Assembly (NCBI RefSeq): GCF_017753665.1
Contig: NZ_CP072524.1
Location: forward strand, 1,302,001-1,366,000
Origin: Neisseria sicca
GTDB taxonomy: Bacteria > Pseudomonadota > Gammaproteobacteria > Burkholderiales > Neisseriaceae
Length of the DNA stretch: 64,000 nt
Direction of reading: 5' to 3'
Under the pieces are notes generated by a model. That model was not told the DNA's origin, did no database searches, and saw only the letters and a list, made by a program, of their open reading frames with translations. Position numbers and translations under genes: made by a program. Below are positions 9,499 through 18,530 of this stretch, one piece after another. Position 1 is the first letter of the stretch. Each line of letters starts with the position of its first letter.

Positions 9499-9587
9499 AT
9501 ATACTCTTTTCGGTACACCGCCAAGGGGTGCGGGGTAGGTTGGAGAATGCCTGCCGCCCTTGGCGCAACAGGCTTTGAAAATAAATA

Positions 9588-9627
9588 TTTCAGACGACCT
9601 TTAGATGCTCCAAAGGTCGTCTGAAAC
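9588..9627. terminator. DUS-pair hairpin between cmk and rpsA
   Basis: Facing DUS copies separated by about 12 nt, in the 155-bp cmk-rpsA gap. It would end or attenuate the cmk transcript. Confidence 0.6.
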
Positions 9628-9653
9628 AAAACGCAGGGATTATACCCTAATTT

Positions 9654-10313
9654 TTAAACTTTATGATACCAATCAAGCACTTTTTTTACAGCTTCTTCGA
9701 TACTCAGCCCGCTCGTATCCAAAAGCTCGGCATCGGGGAGCTGCTTTAAGGGCGCGACACTGCGGCGGCGGTCAGCTTCGTCCCGTGCTTCAATATCCGA
9801 CAAAATCCGTTCAAATTCCAAGCCTTCGCACGGAATGCCAATTTGTTTGGCGCGGCGTTCCGCCCGTATTTTCGCACCTGCGGTCAGGAAAATCTTTAAC
9901 GCCGCATCAGGGAAAACAACCGAACCCATATCGCGCCCGTCTGCGACCAAACCTTTTTCCGTCAGAAAATCACGCTGCCGCTGCAAAAGCGCGGCACGCA
10001 CTTTCGGCAACTGCGCCACTGCAGAAGCGCCCATACCGATTGCTTCGCTGCGGATTTGTCCCGAAACGTCTTCATCATCCAAAAAGACCTGCGACCCTTC
10101 AAAGCGGGCGGGCAGATTTTCCGCCAACTCGGCAACCGCCTCTTCATCGCTCCATTCCACATCCCGTTTCTTCGCATACAGCGCGGTCAGGCGGTATAAC
10201 GCGCCGGAGTCCAGATAATCGAACCCCAAAGCCTGAGCAACACGGGAAGCGACTGTCCCTTTCCCTGACGCACTGGGTCCGTCTATGGCGATGACTTTTT
10301 GTTTGGTATTCAT
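9654..10313 (-). CDS. cmk: Cytidylate kinase
   Basis: 219 residues. P-loop IAIDGPSASGKGTVASRVA (about 9-27) and the NMP-binding element DYLDSGALYR match bacterial CMP kinases; GRDMGSVVFPDA (about 126) is the conserved catalytic segment. Phosphorylates CMP/dCMP. It sits upstream of rpsA as in many proteobacteria. Confidence 0.96.
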   Translation of the reverse strand: MNTKQKVIAIDGPSASGKGTVASRVAQALGFDYLDSGALYRLTALYAKKRDVEWSDEEAVAELAENLPARFEGSQVFLDDEDVSGQIRSEAIGMGASAVAQLPKVRAALLQRQRDFLTEKGLVADGRDMGSVVFPDAALKIFLTAGAKIRAERRAKQIGIPCEGLEFERILSDIEARDEADRRRSVAPLKQLPDAELLDTSGLSIEEAVKKVLDWYHKV

Positions 10314-10481
10314 ATTTTGGCTTTCTGAAATGATGTAGAAGGTCGTCTGAAAACAGATACACCGGAAATATCTTAACTTTTGCGAATATACAGGTAATGG
10401 TTAAAGTTCCAGGAAGACCTGGAATTTTACGGGGGTAATGTTAAAAAGCAAATCTGACTATTCGTCAGTTACTTCACCAGG

Positions 10482-10524
10482 AAAGGTCGTCTGAAACCCT
10501 GTTTCCAGTTTTCAGACGACCTTC
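10482..10524. terminator. DUS-pair terminator after argH
   Basis: Inverted DUS copies just downstream of the argH stop codon, followed on the minus strand by a T-poor tail. Confidence 0.6.
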
Positions 10525-10541
10525 TTCTTACTTCATTCTCT

Positions 10542-11921
10542 TTAAGCCAACAGTTCCCGCCAGCGTTTCACTTGGAAGCGGACTTGCTCCGGCGCGGTTC
10601 CGCCCAAGTGGTTGCGCGCGTTCAGGCTGCCTTCGGGTGTCAGTACGCTGTATACGTCATCTGAAATCAGGTTGCTGAAGCCTTGCAGAACTTCGAGCGG
10701 CAGTTCGCTCAAATCAACCCCCGCTTGGTCGGCGTGGCGCACGGCTTGAGCGACGACTTCGTGACTGTCGCGGAAAGGCATGCCTTTTTTCACCAAGTAA
10801 TCCGCCAAATCGGTGGCAGTGGCGAAGCCCTGCATCACGGCGGCGCGCATATTGTCGGGTTTGACGGTTACGCCGCGCATCATATCGGCGTAAATCCGCA
10901 GGGTGTCGATGAGCGTGTTGGCGGTGTCAAACAGCGGTTCTTTATCTTCCTGATTGTCTTTGTTGTACGCCAAGGGTTGTGATTTCATCAGGGTAATCAA
11001 GCCGATAAGGTGTCCGATGACACGGCCGGATTTACCGCGCACGAGTTCGGGAACGTCGGGATTTTTCTTCTGCGGCATGATGGACGAACCTGTGCAGAAA
11101 CGGTCGGCGATGTCGATAAAGCCGAAACGCGGACTCATCCACAAAATCAATTCTTCAGACAGGCGGCTCAGATGAACCATAATCAACGAGGCTGCGGCGG
11201 TGAACTCGACGGCAAAATCGCGGTCGGATACGGCATCGAGCGAGTTTTGGCAGATTTGTTCGAAACCCAACAATTCGGCGGTGATTTCGCGCTGAATCGG
11301 ATAGGTCGTACCGGCAAGGGCGGCAGCGCCGAGCGGCATACGGTTGACGCGTTTGCGACAGTCTGCCATGCGTTCGAAATCGCGTCCGAGCATTTCGACG
11401 TAGGCGAGCATGTGGTGTCCGAAGCTGACAGGCTGGGCGACTTGCAGATGGGTAAAACCGGGCATGACGGTTTCGGCGTTTTGCTCTGCCAAATCGACCA
11501 AAGCCGTTTGCAGGCTTCGAATCAGGTCTTGAATGACGGTAATCTGGTCGCGCAACCACAGGCGAATGTCGGTAGCGACTTGGTCGTTGCGGCTGCGTCC
11601 GGTATGCAAGCGTTTGCCCGCATCGCCGATTTTATCGGTCAGACGGCGTTCGATGTTCATGTGAACATCTTCCAAATCCAGCGACCAAGAAATAGTACCG
11701 TCCTTGATTTCTGCTATAATCTCCGCCATTCCCTGACGGATCGCCGCCAAATCTTCTTCACTCAAAACACCTGATTGAACAAGCATTTGCGCGTGCGCCA
11801 GCGAACCCTGAATGTCCCACTCGGCAAGCCGTTTATCGAAATCGATCGAACCGGTGTATTTTTTTACCAGTTCGGAAACAGGCTCGTTGAAACGGCCAGA
11901 CCAGGTTTTGTCCTTACTCAT
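10542..11921 (-). CDS. argH: Argininosuccinate lyase
   Basis: 459 residues, family length. Last step of arginine synthesis: argininosuccinate to arginine and fumarate. TGRSRNDQVATD (about 107) and the fumarase/aspartase signature GSSIMPQKKNPD (about 282) are intact, with the catalytic Ser in that loop. No other arg genes are adjacent. Confidence 0.97.
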   Translation of the reverse strand: MSKDKTWSGRFNEPVSELVKKYTGSIDFDKRLAEWDIQGSLAHAQMLVQSGVLSEEDLAAIRQGMAEIIAEIKDGTISWSLDLEDVHMNIERRLTDKIGDAGKRLHTGRSRNDQVATDIRLWLRDQITVIQDLIRSLQTALVDLAEQNAETVMPGFTHLQVAQPVSFGHHMLAYVEMLGRDFERMADCRKRVNRMPLGAAALAGTTYPIQREITAELLGFEQICQNSLDAVSDRDFAVEFTAAASLIMVHLSRLSEELILWMSPRFGFIDIADRFCTGSSIMPQKKNPDVPELVRGKSGRVIGHLIGLITLMKSQPLAYNKDNQEDKEPLFDTANTLIDTLRIYADMMRGVTVKPDNMRAAVMQGFATATDLADYLVKKGMPFRDSHEVVAQAVRHADQAGVDLSELPLEVLQGFSNLISDDVYSVLTPEGSLNARNHLGGTAPEQVRFQVKRWRELLA

Positions 11922-11999
11922 GGTTTCATCCTCAGATAAAATAACAGAGCCGCTAAGGCTCGTATAAACGCATTAAAAGAAAACGGTTGGAAATATTTT

Positions 12000-13040
12000 A
12001 TGTCTATTATACGTCAAATCAACAATACATTCGCCGCCCCGGACCTGCGCAATTCCGCGACGGTCGTGCGCCTTTTGATTATTGTCTTGGGCAGTCTGTT
12101 TTTTCTGCCCTTAATCAGCGATTCCTCACTCTCCTATTCCGCAGAGATTTACCACCACTCCAAATGGATATTTCCCGTACTTTTGGGCATTCTGGTCAAA
12201 GCCTATTTCGTCAATATATTCGTACCTTCCATCAAAGAAGCACCCTACGGCGTCATCATTACCTACCTTTTGAACCTGTCGATATTTGTGGTAGTTGATT
12301 TTGTCGTTTTACAAACGAATGGCAGATCGCTGTCACAACATTTTTTCCTGTTCAACCTATTCCTGCTCGGACTGATGTATTACGAAGGTTCGCGCCGCAA
12401 CGGGCTTGCGCCTTCGGTTTCTGAAGCACGTCTCAGCGCGCTGACCGCCCGCATCCGCCCGCATTTCCTGTTCAACAGCCTCAATGCCGCCATCAGCCTG
12501 ATCCGCCTGCGCCCGTATGACGCGGAAACCCTGTTGGAAAACCTTGCCAACCTCTTCCGCGCCCAACTGCGCGACGGCAGCCAAAGCAGCACTTTAGGAC
12601 AAGAAATCGAGTGGGCGCAGGAATACATTGCCATCGAACAAATCCGTATGGGCCATATGCGCGTGCAAGTTATGTGGCAGCACCAAGCGCCCGATGACGC
12701 GGAAACGCCGCATCTCCTGCTCCAACCCCTTTTGGAAAACGCGGTCTTCCACGGCGTCGAATCGACCCACCGCCCCGGCATGATTACCGTGTTTACCAAG
12801 CTCAACAAATCATCCATCTACATCCGCATCGAAAACCCGTACACCCCGCCCGAAAGCAGCGAAAACGCCAAACCGCACAAAGGCAACTCAATGGCATTGC
12901 ACAACCTCAAAGAACGCCTGACGCTGATGTACGACAACGATGCCAAAATCCAAAGCCGCCAACTCGACGGCATTTTCCGCGTCGACATCCGCCTGCCTTA
13001 CCGCAAAAAAGCGTCTGATGTGAACAGGCTGTTCGGTTGA
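12000..13040 (+). CDS. LytS/AlgZ-type sensor histidine kinase
   Basis: 346 residues. About four hydrophobic segments occupy 20-135. The His_kinase domain follows with the phospho-acceptor motif RPHFLFNSLNAAISL (about 154-168) and an ATP-binding N-box LLLQPLLENAVFHG (about 237-250). The C-terminal G-rich lid reads KGNSMALHNLKERL. No LytTR response regulator is adjacent; the next gene is an opposite-strand GST. The partner must be elsewhere, and the signal is unknown. Confidence 0.85.
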   Translation: MSIIRQINNTFAAPDLRNSATVVRLLIIVLGSLFFLPLISDSSLSYSAEIYHHSKWIFPVLLGILVKAYFVNIFVPSIKEAPYGVIITYLLNLSIFVVVDFVVLQTNGRSLSQHFFLFNLFLLGLMYYEGSRRNGLAPSVSEARLSALTARIRPHFLFNSLNAAISLIRLRPYDAETLLENLANLFRAQLRDGSQSSTLGQEIEWAQEYIAIEQIRMGHMRVQVMWQHQAPDDAETPHLLLQPLLENAVFHGVESTHRPGMITVFTKLNKSSIYIRIENPYTPPESSENAKPHKGNSMALHNLKERLTLMYDNDAKIQSRQLDGIFRVDIRLPYRKKASDVNRLFG

Positions 13041-13064
13041 GAAAACATCGCCGAATATAACAAC

Positions 13065-13114
13065 AAAGGTCATCTGAAAACCCGATTGAGAAGGGTTTCA
13101 GACGACCTTTTTGT
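13065..13114. terminator. DUS-pair terminator between convergent genes
   Basis: A slightly degenerate DUS (GGTCATCTGAA) faces an intact one, with T-rich flanks, between the histidine kinase and GST genes. Confidence 0.65.
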
Positions 13115-13129
13115 TTTAAGTGTTTTGAT

Positions 13130-13771
13130 TTATGCCACCGGCGGCATTTGGGTGGCGGTTTCCAGCATCCATGCCGTGGTTTCGGCGAAAGCGGGGCGGG
13201 CGAGATGTTTGGCGGCGTAGCGTTGCAATACGTCGGTTTCATCGGCAGGCAACACTTTCCAATTTTGCGTTAAGTGCAGAATCAGAGCGGAGCAGTACAA
13301 ATCCATCGCGGTAAAGCTGTTGCCGACGATGTAGTCGCGGTTTTTCAAGTGTTCGCGCAATGTGTTCCATGCGGTATCAAAATCGCCGTAACCGATTTGG
13401 CGGCGGCACTCGGGTGTTTCGACCGGCAGGTTGTGCAGTTTGTTGAAGGCTGCGTATTCGAGGTGCATCAATATGCACATCCAGCGGTAGTATTCGCCGC
13501 GCTCCACCGTACCTGCGGCGGGGATGAGGTGTTTGTCGGGGAATTGTTCCGCCAAAAAGGTAATAATGGCGGTCGATTCGGTCAGTACGGCATCACCGAA
13601 TTTGAGCGCGGGGACTTGCCCTTGTGGATTGATGGCGAGATATTCGGTGGATTTCATTTGCGTGCCGAACTGGACGGGAACGACGGTATATTCCGCGCCG
13701 CATTCTTTGAGCATCCATACGACGTATCTGCCGCGTGAAAAGGGATGGGTATAGAGCGTGATGTTGTGCAT
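13130..13771 (-). CDS. Glutathione S-transferase family protein
   Basis: 213 residues. Thioredoxin-like N-domain starting ITLYTHPFSRGRYVVWML, with the TES turn (AVLTESTAI, near 63) that holds the glutathione gamma-glutamyl group, then an all-helical C-domain. The substrate cannot be told from sequence. It is separated from pqiC by a DUS-containing gap and reads on the same strand. Confidence 0.85.
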   Translation of the reverse strand: MHNITLYTHPFSRGRYVVWMLKECGAEYTVVPVQFGTQMKSTEYLAINPQGQVPALKFGDAVLTESTAIITFLAEQFPDKHLIPAAGTVERGEYYRWMCILMHLEYAAFNKLHNLPVETPECRRQIGYGDFDTAWNTLREHLKNRDYIVGNSFTAMDLYCSALILHLTQNWKVLPADETDVLQRYAAKHLARPAFAETTAWMLETATQMPPVA

Positions 13772-13837
13772 GTTTCTTCCTTTTGTACGATGAATGGTTT
13801 TGGCGAAACCAGCGCAGTGGGTTTTCAGACGACCTCA

Positions 13838-14356
13838 TCAATAGGCGATGCTTTTTGCAGCTTCGTTCAAACCGTTTTCCAAAGATTCCAGCATGGCGGT
13901 ATAGCCGTCGCCTTGTTGCGGGGTGGTAACGTCAAACGGTTTGTTGCGTCCGTCCGGCCATAGGGCGTAGCCGCTGACGGTAGTCTGCCCCTGATAGCTG
14001 CCTTGGAAGGCTTCGACATAGATTTTCAGGGTTTGGCCGCTTTGGCTGCGTGCGGCGGGGACAAAAGTATGGCGCGGGTTGAGGCGGTTGAGTTTGTTGC
14101 TGAAGTTCGCCGCCAACGCGCCGTCAAGCGGTGCCGCCCAAAGGTGGTTTTTCGCTAGATTCACATGATACGCGTCGGTTTGGTAAACGAGGCCGCCGTT
14201 GGCAAGCGGTTCGGCAAGGTTGACTTTGACCGCGATTTCGCTGCCTTGCGCCGCCGGCCGGATGTATTGGCTGTCGGGTAGGACGAAATATTGCGGGCTT
14301 TGCGCGGTGCCGCAGGCGGCAAGCGTCAGGGCGGCGGCAATCGGGAAGAGGCGCAT
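13838..14356 (-). CDS. pqiC: PqiC-type outer-membrane lipoprotein
   Basis: 172 residues with a short lipoprotein signal (lipobox LAAC, Cys15) and the opening SPQYFVLPDSQY typical of ABC_trans_aux/PqiC proteins. PqiC anchors the PqiB needle at the outer membrane for lipid movement across the periplasm. Its ATG overlaps the pqiB stop by one base, so translation is coupled. Confidence 0.85.
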   Translation of the reverse strand: MRLFPIAAALTLAACGTAQSPQYFVLPDSQYIRPAAQGSEIAVKVNLAEPLANGGLVYQTDAYHVNLAKNHLWAAPLDGALAANFSNKLNRLNPRHTFVPAARSQSGQTLKIYVEAFQGSYQGQTTVSGYALWPDGRNKPFDVTTPQQGDGYTAMLESLENGLNEAAKSIAY

Positions 14357-16017
14357 TATCGGCTTCCTTTCGGGATGGGGTCTTTGCTGCTGCTGTTAAA
14401 AATCAGCGCGTTGGGTTTTTCTTTTAAAGTATTAATGACGGGCTGTACGTCTCTGAGGGTTTTGTCCAGGCTTTGCAGGGTGTTTTGTACGTCGCCATAA
14501 ATAGGCGATTGCGGCGATACGCCTTGCAGGGTTTGGCGCAATTCTTTCAGGGTTTGGTTCAGCTCGTTCGGAATGTTTTGAGTTTGCGGTTTGCCGACCA
14601 GTTTGTCGATGGAACTCAGGGCGGCATTGGCAGATTTGAGGGTAGATTTGAGTTCGGTGAGCGAGCCGTTCAAGCCTGCAACGGTTTTATCCAACGGCAG
14701 GTTGTTGAATTTCTCTAACAAATCCGCCACTTTTGCCTGCAAATCGTCCAAACCGCCGCCTTGTGTGGCAATGACGGTATCGCCTGCGTAAACGGTGTGC
14801 GGTCGCAGCTTGGGTGAAGACGAAGGCTGGTCGGTCAATTCGACCATTTTGCTGCCGGTAATCAAATTGTTGCTGGAAATGGTGGCGGTCAGACCTTTAC
14901 CCAAAGCTGCTTGAAATTGTTGTTTCCAATGTTCTTTGCTTTGTTCGTCGGCATTGATTTCCATACGCGACGGCTCGATGCGGATGCGCACGGGAATCCA
15001 GCCGTTTTCAAACAGATGCAGGCTGTCGTTGCGGTCGAAATAGGGAACGTCGGAAACAACGCCGACATTCAGTCCTTTATATTCGACGGGCGAACCGGCG
15101 GTCAGACCGCGCACGGACTGTTTGAAAAACGCGGTGTAATACAACGAACGGTCATCGGGCAGATTTGCCACTTCGCTGCGGCTGTCGTAAAGCGTGAAAC
15201 TGTCTTCACTTTTCACATTTTTGCTGTTTTTGGTTTTCGGCGAATCAAACGAAATTGCGCCGGAAAGCAACGCGGGCAAAGGAGCGGAATTGAGTTTCAC
15301 GCCGCTGCCTGTGGTTTCGATATTGATGCCGCTCTCCAGCCAAAAGCGGCTTTCCGAATTAATCAATTTGTCGTTCGGGCTTTGGATGAAGATGGTGTAA
15401 TGCACGGTTTGGTCGGCAGGCTCGAAATGCGCGCTTTCTACCTGTCCGACCATAAAGTTTTCATAAAGTACGGGGCTGCTGACGTTGAGGATTTTATCGT
15501 TTTGACCGACCAGCTTCAGGCGCAGGCCGCTTTGTCCGATGGCGGCAATCGGCGGGATGTCCTGTACTTCAAATACATCCTTCGTTTCATTGTTTTTGCC
15601 GGGCGTAAACGCGATATACGAACCAGACAGGAGCGTGCTCAAACCGGTTACGCCGCTTTGGTCGATACGCGGTTTCACCACCCAAAACTGCGTATCGCTG
15701 CGGATGAGGTCTTTCGCATCGGCATTGAGTTGGGCGGTAACTTCCACGCCTTTTTGGTCGTCGCGCAGCTTGATGCGGGTAACGTGTCCGACATCGACGT
15801 TCAACACTTTAATCACCGTGTTGTTCACCTCAATGCCTTCCGCGCTGTCCATCAAAAGCGTGACGACCGGACCTCGGTTGCGGATGTCCTTTACCAGCAG
15901 CCAGCCGCCCGCAATCAGCGCAATCAGCGGAATCAGCCACACGATAGACGTGAAGACATTGGTTTTTTTGACGCGCGCGGGTGCGCGATGCGTTTGAGAA
16001 GAATCGTGTTTTTTCAT
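14356..16017 (-). CDS. pqiB: PqiB, MCE-domain lipid transport protein
   Basis: 553 residues: cytoplasmic basic start, one membrane helix (about 24-43; SIVWLIPLIALIAGGWLLV), then three MCE/MlaD domains (first opens GPVVTLLMDSAEGIEV near 50) and a C-terminal helical, needle-forming region (about 430-520) rich in Leu/Gln/Thr. Hexamers form a syringe-like lipid channel. The ATG overlaps the pqiA stop by 4 bp. Confidence 0.92.
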   Translation of the reverse strand: MKKHDSSQTHRAPARVKKTNVFTSIVWLIPLIALIAGGWLLVKDIRNRGPVVTLLMDSAEGIEVNNTVIKVLNVDVGHVTRIKLRDDQKGVEVTAQLNADAKDLIRSDTQFWVVKPRIDQSGVTGLSTLLSGSYIAFTPGKNNETKDVFEVQDIPPIAAIGQSGLRLKLVGQNDKILNVSSPVLYENFMVGQVESAHFEPADQTVHYTIFIQSPNDKLINSESRFWLESGINIETTGSGVKLNSAPLPALLSGAISFDSPKTKNSKNVKSEDSFTLYDSRSEVANLPDDRSLYYTAFFKQSVRGLTAGSPVEYKGLNVGVVSDVPYFDRNDSLHLFENGWIPVRIRIEPSRMEINADEQSKEHWKQQFQAALGKGLTATISSNNLITGSKMVELTDQPSSSPKLRPHTVYAGDTVIATQGGGLDDLQAKVADLLEKFNNLPLDKTVAGLNGSLTELKSTLKSANAALSSIDKLVGKPQTQNIPNELNQTLKELRQTLQGVSPQSPIYGDVQNTLQSLDKTLRDVQPVINTLKEKPNALIFNSSSKDPIPKGSR

Positions 16018-17324
16018 TGTTTCTGGTTATCGTCGGAATCGGGGTCGTCTGAAAGCTGCTGCTGCCTGTCCCAAATCAGGCGGGGGTCGAAATAATAGGC
16101 AGACAGCATGGTCAATACCACCACCAGGCAGAAATAAACCGCCGCCCCGCCGGGGACAACGCGCGCCATATTGGTGTGGAACGAACTCATCAAAATAATA
16201 ATCACAAAAATATCAATCATCGACCAGCGGCCGATGGATTCGGTAATCCGGTAAAGCACCGACATTTTCGGCGCGCTCATCGGCGGTTTGAAATAAGCAG
16301 ACGCAATCAAAACCGCCATCGCGATAATCTTCAATACCGGCACCAAAATACTCGCGCTGAAAATAATCACCGCAATCAGCCTGTCGCCGTCGTTCCACAT
16401 ATACACAATGCCGTTGAAAATCGTATTGACTTCCAGCGCGGTAGGGTTCGACGAAATCATAATCGGCAGAATATTCGCGGGGAAATACAGGATAAACGCC
16501 GCAATCAAAAACGCCAGCGAAATGCTCAGGCTTTTCGGGCGGCGGCGGTACAAATCCGCACCGCAAACCTCGCAAGGCTGCTCGTCTTTATCGCGGAAAT
16601 ACAAGCAGCGGCTGCAACAGGTTTTGTCTTCGGATGCCGCTTGTACCGCATCCCCGCCCGTCAGCCTGTGGATTTTATAATAAACCCAATGCTGAGGAAT
16701 CGAGACTGAAGTCCGAATCAGCATGACCGACAGCGCAAACATCAAATAAAATGCCGAGCCGAATTCAACCTCCGCCACAGACGAGAGCTTGATATACGCC
16801 ACCAAAGTGGAAATAAAGAACACATCCACCATAATCGCATGACGCAGCCTGACCAAAACCCGCGTCGCAAACCGCAACGCAGGATACGCCCGCTCGCGCA
16901 CCAACGCGGTATAAACGTACAAACAGAGCAGCAAAAACAATACCGGCGCGCCGAACGTGAGGACGAACATCACTTCCGCCAGAAAACCGTAATCCTGATA
17001 AATCAAAAGCCGCATCATTTCCGGCAGCGACAGGACGGATGTTACGCCAAAGAGTTCCACGCGGATATAAACCATGCTGTACGCAAACGCCATCAAAATC
17101 AGCGAAGTCGTCGCGTAAGCCAGCGGCGCAACATAAGGATTGTTTTCCACCTCGACCACTTCATGATTGCACACCGGACAATGCGCTTCCTGCCCCTGCC
17201 GCAGGCGCGGAATATCCATGCGGTTGCCGCAGTCCGGGCAATCCACCGTATGCGCCGGCAGCGATGCGTCGGGCAGGTAGGATTTATAACGCCACCAACG
17301 CGTATAGCTAGGAATCGGTTTCAT
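16014..17324 (-). CDS. pqiA: PqiA integral membrane protein
   Basis: 436 residues from the ATG at 17324, taken because the following text MKPIPSYTRWWRYKSY fits the family; an in-frame ATG at 17399 would add 25 unrelated hydrophobic residues. Two PqiA domains, each led by a zinc-ribbon pair: CPDCGNRMDIP...CPVCNHE near 36-58 and CSRCLYF...CEVCGADL near 237-258. About eight membrane segments. It is the inner-membrane partner of PqiB/PqiC in envelope lipid homeostasis. First gene of the pqiABC operon. Confidence 0.92.
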   Translation of the reverse strand: MKPIPSYTRWWRYKSYLPDASLPAHTVDCPDCGNRMDIPRLRQGQEAHCPVCNHEVVEVENNPYVAPLAYATTSLILMAFAYSMVYIRVELFGVTSVLSLPEMMRLLIYQDYGFLAEVMFVLTFGAPVLFLLLCLYVYTALVRERAYPALRFATRVLVRLRHAIMVDVFFISTLVAYIKLSSVAEVEFGSAFYLMFALSVMLIRTSVSIPQHWVYYKIHRLTGGDAVQAASEDKTCCSRCLYFRDKDEQPCEVCGADLYRRRPKSLSISLAFLIAAFILYFPANILPIMISSNPTALEVNTIFNGIVYMWNDGDRLIAVIIFSASILVPVLKIIAMAVLIASAYFKPPMSAPKMSVLYRITESIGRWSMIDIFVIIILMSSFHTNMARVVPGGAAVYFCLVVVLTMLSAYYFDPRLIWDRQQQLSDDPDSDDNQKQ

Positions 17325-17489
17325 GAAGAAAGGGAGACAGAAAAGTATATAGAAAGACTCAGCATTATAAGGGAAAACAGAAAGATAGCCTAACCTCACT
17401 AAATGTTAAGGCACCAAAAGGTCGTCTGAAAACATTGCTGTTTTTGCCTATATCCGATAAGCCAGAGCAAATCAAAACAGCAAATATAG

Positions 17490-18083
17490 TCAATTAAAAT
17501 CAAAATAGGACAGCAGTGCATCGTCAAATCGGGCGTAATCAGACAAAACGGTTCTCAGATACCGCTTAATATTCGCCCACACCTTCTCAATCGGGTTGAG
17601 CTCAGGTGAATAAGGTGCAAGAGGCAATACCTTATGTCCCAATTTTTCCGCCATTTCCCGTAAGACACCCATACGGTGAAATCGTGCATTATCTAAAATA
17701 ATCACCGATTTTTGAGTCAATGCGGGCAGTAGGCATTGCTGAAACCACGCTTCAAAAAAGACTCCGGTCATCGTATTTTGATAAACTGTAGGAGCAATCA
17801 GCCGGTTGCCGACTTGTGCGGACACCAGAGATAAGCGTCGGTATCTTTTTCCACTTATCTGCGCTTTCACTATTTGCCCTTTCAGGCTGCGGGCATAGGG
17901 ACGGAACAGGTAGCGGTCAAATCCTGTTTCATCCAAATAAACACGTTGGTAGTCGGAAAATTCGGCCGGCTGTGTCAAATAATGCGTTACTTTGGCCGGG
18001 TCTTGTTCTTTGTAAGTGGCGGTCTTTTTTTGCGCGTCATCCCCATCTGTTTGAGTGCATAGCAAACGGCGGCTGCCGTACAA
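17490..18083 (-). CDS. IS630 transposase, catalytic part (orfB)
   Basis: DDE catalytic domain: DETGFDR (first Asp), VIILDNARFHR (second Asp) and APYSPELNPIEKVWAN (Glu) are all intact. Its stop codon lies inside the terminal inverted repeat. It is read by a -1 shift from orfA at the A7 run 18025-18031 (minus strand): CGC-AAA-AAA-A continues as the KKTATYKEQ reading. The first ATG of this frame at 18083 is probably not used. Confidence 0.85.
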   Translation of the reverse strand: MYGSRRLLCTQTDGDDAQKKTATYKEQDPAKVTHYLTQPAEFSDYQRVYLDETGFDRYLFRPYARSLKGQIVKAQISGKRYRRLSLVSAQVGNRLIAPTVYQNTMTGVFFEAWFQQCLLPALTQKSVIILDNARFHRMGVLREMAEKLGHKVLPLAPYSPELNPIEKVWANIKRYLRTVLSDYARFDDALLSYFDFN

Positions 18084-18337
18084 TCAAAATGTTTGGCGAT
18101 TTCATGCAGATAGGCATCCGGGTGTTGCCCAACATATTGGGCCAGTTTTTGCCTATCCAATTTGACGGCATTTAGACCGGTCACTTGATGTTTTAGGCTG
18201 CCTGTTTGTTTTTTAAGGCGAATCCACAGGTAAAGCGTGTTTCTTGACAAGTTAAACGTTGCTGCGGTTTGGCTGATGTTTTTGCATTGTTCGTAATAGT
18301 TTAAAGCTTTGTTTCTTAAGTCCGCAGAGTATGCCAT
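17987..18337 (-). CDS. IS630 transposase, HTH part (orfA)
   Basis: 116 residues. AYSADLRNKALNYYEQCKNI and QTAATFNLSRNTLYLWI form the first helix-turn-helix; a second winged HTH follows (KLAQYVGQHPDAYLHEIAKH). Without frameshifting it ends 12 residues past the A7 slip site. With a -1 shift it joins orfB to give a full transposase of about 280 residues, the arrangement used by several IS630 elements. Confidence 0.82.
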   Translation of the reverse strand: MAYSADLRNKALNYYEQCKNISQTAATFNLSRNTLYLWIRLKKQTGSLKHQVTGLNAVKLDRQKLAQYVGQHPDAYLHEIAKHFDCTAAAVCYALKQMGMTRKKRPPLTKNKTRPK

Positions 18338-18478
18338 GGTTAGACCTTCAAAGTTGAGTATTGTACTATTTTGTTTTTAATTGACTATATCTACATTGTT
18401 ACCACCACCCTCCCCTGCAATTATTTCACCCCAAAATGTGTGATTCAAAAATCTGAGCTACTTTTCCACAATAAAATA

Positions 18479-18516
18479 AAAGGTCGTCTGAAAATAAGTT
18501 TTCAGACGACCTTTCA
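18479..18516. terminator. DUS-pair terminator after lysC
   Basis: Inverted DUS copies with an 8-nt loop, flanked by A- and T-runs, directly downstream of lysC. Confidence 0.7.
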
Positions 18517-18530
18517 AACATATAACCCAA

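Larger units (their letters stand above)
17484..18391 (-). mobile_element. IS630-family insertion sequence
   Basis: About 0.9 kb bounded by inverted ATATAGTCAATTAAAA termini (17484-17499 and 18375-18390) that contain TA at the edge, as expected for IS630/Tc1 insertion at TA. It carries one transposase split into two overlapping frames. It lies between pqiA and lysC and disrupts no visible gene. Confidence 0.88.

Noticed and set aside
14911..16095. 394-codon open frame opposite pqiB
   Set aside because: Runs exactly opposite a three-MCE-domain protein; residue pattern (His/Arg/Val-rich) is typical of antisense frames.
17490..18337. Transposase as a dead, frameshifted pseudogene
   Set aside because: All catalytic motifs are intact and the break is at an A7 run that restores the frame by a -1 slip, as in functional IS630 elements; not proven.
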